Shown: positions 5,566 through 9,443 of the stretch, piece after piece
Position numbering within the stretch: the stretch's first letter is position 1
Layout: every line of letters starts with the position of its first letter
Assembly (NCBI GenBank): GCA_002368955.1
Contig: DFDY01000028.1
Location: 1 to 9,443 of the forward strand
Source of the DNA: Bacteroidales bacterium UBA3816
GTDB taxonomy: Bacteria; Bacteroidota; Bacteroidia; Bacteroidales; P3
Reading direction: 5' to 3'
DNA: 9,443 bases
Translations under genes and position numbers: made by a program
Notes under the pieces: model-generated
Database searches by the model: none
Told to the model about the DNA's origin: nothing
The model's input: only the letters and a program-made list of their open reading frames with translations

Positions 5566-5855
5566 CTAAAGTTTGACAAGCTTAATGTGTTGAGAATACG
5601 GCCGGAAAGGCCAAAACATAATTAGCTTAGGGCATCGCCCTAAGAGAACGGATGAGAAATGAGGCACGCCCTGTAAGGGCACAACAACCTCATGAGATTG
5701 ACACATGAGTCCCCTGGGGTTCAACGGTTATGCCCTTTCAGGGAGTCATTGTACCTGACTGGTTTCTGTAGACTTTGCCTACAGCTATATCTGTTCAGGC
5801 CCTTTCAGGGCTGTAGGTTTTCGCTGCATGACTAAATGGGCTTGTCAAACTTTAG
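5566..5855. mobile_element. 290-base palindrome-rich element with perfect 16-base ITRs
   Basis: The ends CTAAAGTTTGACAAGC (5566-5581) and its exact reverse complement (5840-5855) delimit 290 bases with no gene. Inside are several hairpins, four with 3-base loops. CTTAGGGC/GCCCTAAG with loop ATC is at 5626-5644 and GCCCT/AGGGC with loop GTA at 5668-5680. CCCT/AGGG with loop TTC is at 5733-5743 and GCCCT/AGGGC with loop TTC at 5799-5811. CTGTAG/CTACAG (5766-5784) and GGCC/GGCC (5600-5612) add to these. No transposase is present, so it would be a non-autonomous, MITE-like or REP-type (RAYT-mobilised) unit. No clear target-site duplication is visible in the AT-rich flanks. It ends 7 bases past the nagZ stop. 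Confidence 0.65.
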
Positions 5856-5862
5856 TGATTTT

Positions 5863-7023
5863 TTATTTCAGTGTGGCTTTGAGGGCGCGGATGCGCTGGG
5901 CGGAAGCGTGGATGTCGTCGGCGCTGAGGATGCCGTTCTGCACAAACTGATATATGGCCTCGACGGCACGGGGAACCATCTGAGGGTCGTAGCTGGAGCC
6001 GTTGTTGCTGATGCAGAGGAGGTCACAGCCTGCCAGGATGGCCATCTTCAGGGCCTCTTCAAATCCGTACTGTTTAGTGATGGCACCCATGGCCAGATCG
6101 TCCGTAACCACCACTCCCTTGAAACCAAGTTCGTTGCGGAGTTTTTCTGTGACCACTATCGGGGAGAGGGATGCGGGGAGGTTGTCGCCAAACTGTTTGT
6201 TGACCACATGGGCCACCATTACCATGTCCACCTCGTCGCTGGCAATCAGTTCGCGGTAGGGGAGGAGTTCCTCTTCTTGCCAGGTGTTGGTCACGTCGAC
6301 CAGACCGGCGTGGGTGTCGCCCTTGGCACTTCCGTGGCCAGGGAAATGCTTGAGGCAGGAGATGACTCCTTGTTTGCGTTGGAGGGCAATCCATGCGCGT
6401 GCAAAGTGAACCACTTGGTCGGGGTCGCTGGAGAAGCTGCGGCCTAGCCGACCGATGGCGGGGCATTTGGGGTTGACATTCACGTCGACACAGGGGGCGA
6501 AGTTGAGGTTGATTCCGGCCTTGTTGAGTTCTGTAGCTATGGTGTTTACGTTCTCCTCAACGGCTTTGTCGCCTGCCTCGGCAGCGGCCTGGGCAGAGAG
6601 GGTGGTTGGGAAGCCGTCCTTGGCACGCAGGCGGGTCACGTTGCCGCCCTCCTGGTCCACGCCTATGAGCAGGTTGCCCCCGGCATACTTCTGCAGGTCG
6701 GAGCAGAGCTGCTGTAGCTGGCTGGGAGACTCAATGTTGCGGTGGTGGGTGCCGGTGGGAGCATCGTACTCGAAGAGGATGATGCTTCCGACGTGGTAGT
6801 CGCGTATGTCGCGCACGATGGTGCTTTTATCGTCGACGGTGGTGCCGCGGAACCCTACGAGTAGCATTTCGCCGATGTCCTCACGCAACTGCTTGGGGTC
6901 GTTTGCTTTGGCTGGGGCCTTGGGCGTTTCGTCGGGCTGGTCGGAAACATTTTGGCCACAGGCCGTGAGGCCACAGAAGACGAATAGTGCGATGAGAATG
7001 GGAATGAGTCTTTTAGAAGTCAT
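5863..7023 (-). CDS. GH3 beta-N-acetylglucosaminidase-like lipoprotein (NagZ type)
   Basis: A 386-residue glycoside hydrolase family 3 protein. Enzymes of this group release terminal beta-GlcNAc, typically from muropeptides or chitin-type sugars. The N-terminus is a lipoprotein signal with lipobox LTAC and Cys22, followed by a charged Pro/Ala/Lys linker (24-45), so it is membrane-anchored rather than cytoplasmic like E. coli NagZ. The barrel shows GVDQEGG (121-127), the signature KHFPGHG (225-231), the acid/base Asp-His pair in GDTH (D236, H238), and VVTDDLAM (305-312), in which D308 is the expected nucleophile. All catalytic residues are present. There is no C-terminal GH3 domain, as in single-domain NagZ enzymes. 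It starts 30 bases after recR ends, on the same strand, and probably depends on the recR promoter. The substrate, own peptidoglycan or diet or host glycans, is not decided by the sequence. Confidence 0.92.
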   Translation of the reverse strand: MTSKRLIPILIALFVFCGLTACGQNVSDQPDETPKAPAKANDPKQLREDIGEMLLVGFRGTTVDDKSTIVRDIRDYHVGSIILFEYDAPTGTHHRNIESPSQLQQLCSDLQKYAGGNLLIGVDQEGGNVTRLRAKDGFPTTLSAQAAAEAGDKAVEENVNTIATELNKAGINLNFAPCVDVNVNPKCPAIGRLGRSFSSDPDQVVHFARAWIALQRKQGVISCLKHFPGHGSAKGDTHAGLVDVTNTWQEEELLPYRELIASDEVDMVMVAHVVNKQFGDNLPASLSPIVVTEKLRNELGFKGVVVTDDLAMGAITKQYGFEEALKMAILAGCDLLCISNNGSSYDPQMVPRAVEAIYQFVQNGILSADDIHASAQRIRALKATLK

Positions 7024-7053
7024 GTTATCAATGTATTAGGAATGAATGTATTA

Positions 7054-7668
7054 TTATTGTCCGAAGGGAATGCGGTGGAGAATGCTGCGGCCGAGAGTGA
7101 TTTCGTCGGCATACTCCAGGTTGTCACCAATGGCAATGCCGCGGGCGATGGTGGTGACCTTCACCCCTAGGGGTTGGAGTTGCTTGTTGAGGTAGAAATT
7201 GGTGGTGTCGCCCTCCATGGTGGTGGGCAGGGCCAGGATGACTTCTTCCACAGGGGCAGGGTTGCCCTCCTGTACCCGCTGGATGAGTGAGGCAATGTTG
7301 AGGTCGCGGATGCCTATGCCGTCGATGGGTGAGATGACGCCGCCGAGCACATGGTAAAGGCCACGGTACTGCTGGGTGTTTTCGATGGCCATGACCTCTT
7401 GGATGTTCTCCACCACGCAGATGATGCTCTGCACCCGCTTGGGGCTTGAGCAGATGGGGCAGAGGTCGGAGTCGCTGATACTATGACAGATGCGGCAGTA
7501 GTGAACGTCGGTGGTCAGGCGGTGGATGGCATCGGCCATGTCGGCCACCTCCTGAGGAGGCTGCTTGAGCAGGTGCAGGGCAAAGCGCAGAGCCGTCCGC
7601 TTGCCCACCCCAGGGAGTGAGGAGAGGACTTCCACAGCCTTGCTGAGTGTGGTTGAGGGCAGTTCCAT
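7054..7668 (-). CDS. recR: Recombination protein RecR
   Basis: RecR works with RecO (and RecF) to load RecA onto SSB-coated single-stranded DNA at gaps. The 204-residue length is typical. Visible in order are the helix-hairpin-helix LPGVGKRTA (18-26), the four-cysteine zinc finger with Cys58, Cys61, Cys70 and Cys73, a Toprim domain starting SIICVVEN (81-88) with Glu at 87 and 92, and the C-terminal ARGIAIGDNLEYADEITL (175-192), which forms the Walker-B-like part. The frame stays open upstream to 7764, but the ATG at 7668 gives the normal RecR N-terminus. It also lies about 26 bases after a TAnnTTTG promoter element, so the longer version is rejected. It heads a probable two-gene unit with nagZ. 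Confidence 0.95.
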   Translation of the reverse strand: MELPSTTLSKAVEVLSSLPGVGKRTALRFALHLLKQPPQEVADMADAIHRLTTDVHYCRICHSISDSDLCPICSSPKRVQSIICVVENIQEVMAIENTQQYRGLYHVLGGVISPIDGIGIRDLNIASLIQRVQEGNPAPVEEVILALPTTMEGDTTNFYLNKQLQPLGVKVTTIARGIAIGDNLEYADEITLGRSILHRIPFGQ

Positions 7669-7693
7669 GTGTACTCTTTCTTGTTTTGGAATG

Positions 7694-7701
7694 CAAAAGT
7701 A
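7694..7701 (-). promoter_or_regulatory. -7 promoter element of recR
   Basis: On the minus strand the bases read TACTTTTG, an exact fit to the Bacteroidota TAnnTTTG element. It lies about 25 bases before the recR ATG. The upstream -33 position is purine-rich and shows no TTTG. Its position between the upstream gene's terminator and recR supports an independent recR promoter. Confidence 0.6.
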
Positions 7702-7745
7702 CACTTTTTTTCTTGTTTGAGGATTTTTTTCTTTTTGTGTTAATG

Positions 7746-7781
7746 AAAAAAGCCACCTGCACATCTGCGGGCAAGGGGCTT
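7746..7781 (-). terminator. Rho-independent terminator after the small exported-protein gene
   Basis: Read on the minus strand, AAGCC (7781-7777) pairs with GGCTT (7754-7750), extended by a bulged CCTTGC/GCAGG helix around a 10-base loop. A run of Ts follows at 7751-7746. It lies 35 bases past the stop of the upstream gene and ahead of the recR promoter. Confidence 0.65.
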
Positions 7782-7815
7782 CTATTGAGTTGGAATGAGA
7801 GTGTGGACCGGCTAT

Positions 7816-8346
7816 TTATTCGGGCTTTTTGTCTACTATTTTGGTAGAGATACCTTTGCCCTGCGAGTCGAATTGCTGGATGCAGTAGTGGCCTGTGAAA
7901 AGGTCATAGACCTTGGTACGGATCCCCTGCTCATCGGTTTTGTCGATGTCCATGTATACGGCACTGACTAGGATGGTGTCGCCGGTGGGGCTCAGCTGCA
8001 AAAGTCCATAGTGGTTCTGGACGGTATGGATATCATAAATCTGGGTGCGAACGCCTTTCTCATCGGTGATATCGCTCACCAAGGTGGCTTTTCTCTCCGA
8101 ATTTGTGTAACGCTCGGCGTGGATTTTTCGGTTTTTACCATCCTTTGTTGCCTTGATGTTGGACCATCCTTCATCTTGTAGTTTGTCTACGAGGGCTTGC
8201 CATTCTGTGGCGGAGACGGTTGTGTCTAGCACCTGTTTTTCTTTGGATAGTTCGTTGGGGTTACTTTCCTGCGTTAGGTTTTGTGCCATGCAGGGTGCGC
8301 TCCATAAAAGGAGTGCCAATGCGATTAATGCGATTTTAGTTTTCAT
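7816..8346 (-). CDS. Small exported protein with two internal repeats, unknown function
   Basis: A 176-residue protein with a clear signal peptide (MKTK, hydrophobic core, cut near MAQ at 20-22). I do not recognise the family. After a polar segment and a helix with WQALVDKLQDEGW (48-60), two similar units follow. The first contains TDEKGVRTQIYDIHT and NHYGLLQLSPTG; the second contains TDEQGIRTKVYDLFT and HYCIQQFDSQG. The units are about 40 residues apart and probably form matching beta-hairpins, so the domain seems to be an internal duplication. It is rich in Asp/Thr/Lys and carries no catalytic motif. It has its own promoter candidate at 8511-8518 with a leader of about 155 bases, and a good terminator. 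Confidence 0.8.
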   Translation of the reverse strand: MKTKIALIALALLLWSAPCMAQNLTQESNPNELSKEKQVLDTTVSATEWQALVDKLQDEGWSNIKATKDGKNRKIHAERYTNSERKATLVSDITDEKGVRTQIYDIHTVQNHYGLLQLSPTGDTILVSAVYMDIDKTDEQGIRTKVYDLFTGHYCIQQFDSQGKGISTKIVDKKPE

Positions 8347-8428
8347 TTCTTTTATACTTTTTAAAGTTTAGTTTCATCTAAATTATGCAGTCTCCGTTAT
8401 TGTTCTTTTCTCCTAAATATATGCAATA

Positions 8429-8512
8429 TGCATCGGGTTTGAAATCATATATAAATTAAGAATTATCAGCGTTAAACTACATTTGGGCATTCATTTCATA
8501 TTTCCCGATGCA
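8429..8512 (-). other. Long-range inverted repeat in the leader of the small exported-protein gene
   Basis: TGCATCGGG (8429-8437) is the perfect reverse complement of CCCGATGCA (8504-8512). A second step, GAAAT (8441-8445) with ATTTC (8493-8497), fits inside it. If transcription starts near 8504, most of this would be in the 5' leader, but the right arm overlaps the promoter, so a protein-binding role is equally possible. Confidence 0.3.
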
Positions 8513-8518
8513 AAGATA
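8511..8518 (-). promoter_or_regulatory. -7 promoter element of the small exported-protein gene
   Basis: The minus strand reads TATCTTTG, an exact TAnnTTTG match, pointing at the gene that starts at 8346. The predicted start near 8504 would give a leader of about 155 bases. The whole -8 to -40 region is occupied by the tandem repeat at 8519-8551, with no clear -33 TTTG. Confidence 0.5.
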
Positions 8519-8551
8519 GCATATTTTTTTCATCCAGCATATTTTTTTCAT
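8519..8551 (-). repeat. Perfect 15-base tandem repeat upstream of the -7 element
   Basis: GCATATTTTTTTCAT occurs at 8519-8533 and again, identical, at 8537-8551, with a 3-base spacer CCA (period 18). It abuts the minus-strand -7 element exactly. It could be a pair of operator half-sites, an A-tract UP-type element, or a slippage-prone expression switch. Confidence 0.6.
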
Positions 8552-8743
8552 GAAAATATCGTAATGTATTAAAAAATATGCAATTAATTATATGTAGACA
8601 TCTTGTGAAAAGAATGAATCTCTTTTGCATTCTGCACATGTTGCTCCGATTGCACGATTATTTTACAATGCGAATTGCAGGGAGACGAGTGTTGAATTCC
8701 ATCTTTTAAAGTATGCATTCTGTATTTATTAGAAAAAAAGTTG

Positions 8744-8751
8744 TGACTTTG
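8744..8751 (+). promoter_or_regulatory. Weak -7-like element for the FGE-domain gene
   Basis: TGACTTTG matches TAnnTTTG at all but one base. It would imply a leader of about 215 bases before the ATG at 8975. No -33 element is clear, so this is tentative. Confidence 0.3.
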
Positions 8752-8974
8752 CACCGTGATTCGGACCGACATTGTTTAAAGTCCTCCGGCAGGTCCGGAA
8801 GATTTATGCGGAAATAGGTATAATCAGGAGTCTCATTTTATTGTCAGGTATGACTGCTTGTTGCCAACCCCTTTTCAATGTCGCGTATTATCGAGGCACT
8901 GGGCAGCAAGGCTTTCGCTGGCTCCACACCGCAAAAAGGTCATAACAGGACGGTCACAAATAATCCATACAATC

Positions 8975-9346
8975 ATGAAAATGAAAGCAATCATCATTTT
9001 ATTCATTTCGTTGTTCATCGGACTCCAGATGCCCACAGCCAAAGGTCAAAAACTTCCGACAAGAACCATTGTAGTGAACGGGGTAAGCTTCAACATGATC
9101 CACGTAGAGGGGGGCACCTCTATGATGGGCTCAACTGATGAGCAAGAATCAGGTGCCGAAGAGGACGAGTTTCCCGCCCACAGCGTCACCCTAAGGAACT
9201 ACTACATAGGCGAAACCGAGGTAACCCAAGCTTTATGGGTTGCCGTAATGGAGAATAACCCCTCTTTTTTTGAAGGCGTGTATTCTCCGTGGCATATTGC
9301 GTCACCATCGAAAGTTCAAGGGACTTTCTTCATTACAAGATGCTGA
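8975..9346 (+). pseudogene. Truncated secreted FGE-sulfatase (SUMF1-like) domain protein
   Basis: The protein starts at 8975 with MKMKAIIILF, a signal peptide with a likely cut after AKG at about residue 24. It then shows the start of a formylglycine-generating-enzyme-like domain: FNMIHVEGGTSMMGS, an acidic segment EEDEFPAHSVTL, and YYIGETEVTQALWVAVMENNPSFFEG. In intact members the next residues continue with a Pro-Val-x-x-V-(S/T)-W stretch and about 150 more residues. Here similarity ends at about 9277, the frame reads unrelated sequence and stops at 9344-9346. It is therefore broken, probably by inserted palindrome-bearing sequence, giving a 123-residue stub. Many secreted Bacteroidota FGE-like proteins lack the catalytic cysteines of true FGE, so even an intact version need not modify sulfatases. 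The frame open from 8858 is not used, because it would bury the signal peptide. Confidence 0.7.
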
Positions 9347-9443
9347 GATGCAGGTCTATCGTTGATTCCACACTGCGGAATAGAGGGTTGCTCTCTTTGG
9401 TCGCGACCCCTTCCTTGTATGGGGTCATTGAGATTCTACCTCT
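9278..9443. other. Palindrome-bearing sequence interrupting the FGE-domain gene
   Basis: From 9278 to the window edge there is no coding similarity. Visible are GAAAGTTC/GGACTTTC with a 3-base loop (9310-9328, one G-T pair), ATTCC/GGAAT (9365-9381), the self-complementary GGTCGCGACC (9399-9408), and ACCCC/GGGGT around 10 bases (9406-9425). The style resembles the palindrome cluster at 3343-3495. It could be a repeat unit or the end of an insertion element whose remainder lies outside. Confidence 0.45.

Larger units (their letters stand above)
8347..8974. other. Long AT-rich intergenic region between divergent genes
   Basis: About 630 bases lie between the minus-strand exported-protein gene and the plus-strand FGE-domain gene. 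No convincing gene is present; the short frames here lack a start context or recognisable protein. It holds a minus-strand promoter with tandem repeats (8511-8551), a leader with an inverted repeat (8429-8512), a weak plus-strand promoter (8744-8751), and a small hairpin TCCGG/CCGGA with a 5-base loop at 8785-8799. Confidence 0.6.

Noticed and set aside
5600..5811. CRISPR-like array
   Set aside because: The repeated GCCCT/AGGGC hairpins are irregular in spacing and sequence; there is no constant repeat-spacer pattern and no cas gene.
5836..6447. Plus-strand frame opposite nagZ
   Set aside because: It is the complement of a GH3 gene with intact catalytic motifs and begins inside the mobile element end.
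7669..7764. N-terminal extension of RecR
   Set aside because: The promoter element at 7694-7701 lies inside it, and RecR normally begins at the residue equivalent to 7668.
8584..8772. 62-codon minus-strand frame in the intergenic region
   Set aside because: His/Ser/Gln-rich AT-region sequence with no recognisable domain, signal or promoter; probably chance.
8858..8974. N-terminal extension of the FGE-domain protein
   Set aside because: It would place 39 unrelated residues before a clean signal peptide.

Overview
The window looks like a chromosomal segment of a Bacteroidota member, probably a gut- or oral-type Bacteroidales. Three things point there: several matches to the Bacteroidota -7 promoter element TAnnTTTG just upstream of genes, absence of Shine-Dalgarno sequences, and family signatures such as NFPYN in RsmA, a lipoprotein NagZ-type GH3 and a secreted FGE/SUMF1-like protein. 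The tRNA gene lacks an encoded CCA. Species cannot be named from this sequence.

Layout. (1) 1-3301, a GC-rich core block on the + strand: tRNA-Lys(UUU) with its terminator, a secreted TPR protein, rsmA, and a MntP-like membrane protein, the last three tightly spaced. (2) 3302-5855, an AT-richer accessory block. It holds a cluster of short perfect palindromes, a minus-strand gene for an exported protein of unknown function, about 520 bases without a gene that contain a nested multi-helix fold (4271-4443), a small DUF4160-DUF2442-DUF2442 cassette whose last gene has an in-frame stop, and a 290-base palindrome-rich element bounded by perfect 16-base inverted repeats. (3) 5863-8346, core-like genes on the minus strand: a small exported protein with two similar repeat units, then recR and a nagZ-like lipoprotein gene. 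(4) 8347-9443, a long AT-rich intergenic region with a 15-base tandem repeat next to a promoter, then a secreted FGE-sulfatase-domain gene whose similarity stops abruptly and runs into palindrome-bearing sequence at the window edge.

How the genes work together. TPR protein, rsmA and the MntP-like gene probably share a transcript. recR and nagZ are 30 bases apart and probably form another. The accessory block separates these convergent units and looks assembled from mobile or repetitive pieces. The most promising undescribed item is the nested fold at 4271-4443 upstream of the exported-protein gene: four coaxial helices enclosing four small hairpins look like a structured RNA or leader. Other items worth checking are the ITR-bounded element, the loss of the conserved family aspartates in the MntP-like protein, the nonsense codon in the second DUF2442 gene, and the tandem operator-like repeats at 8519-8551.
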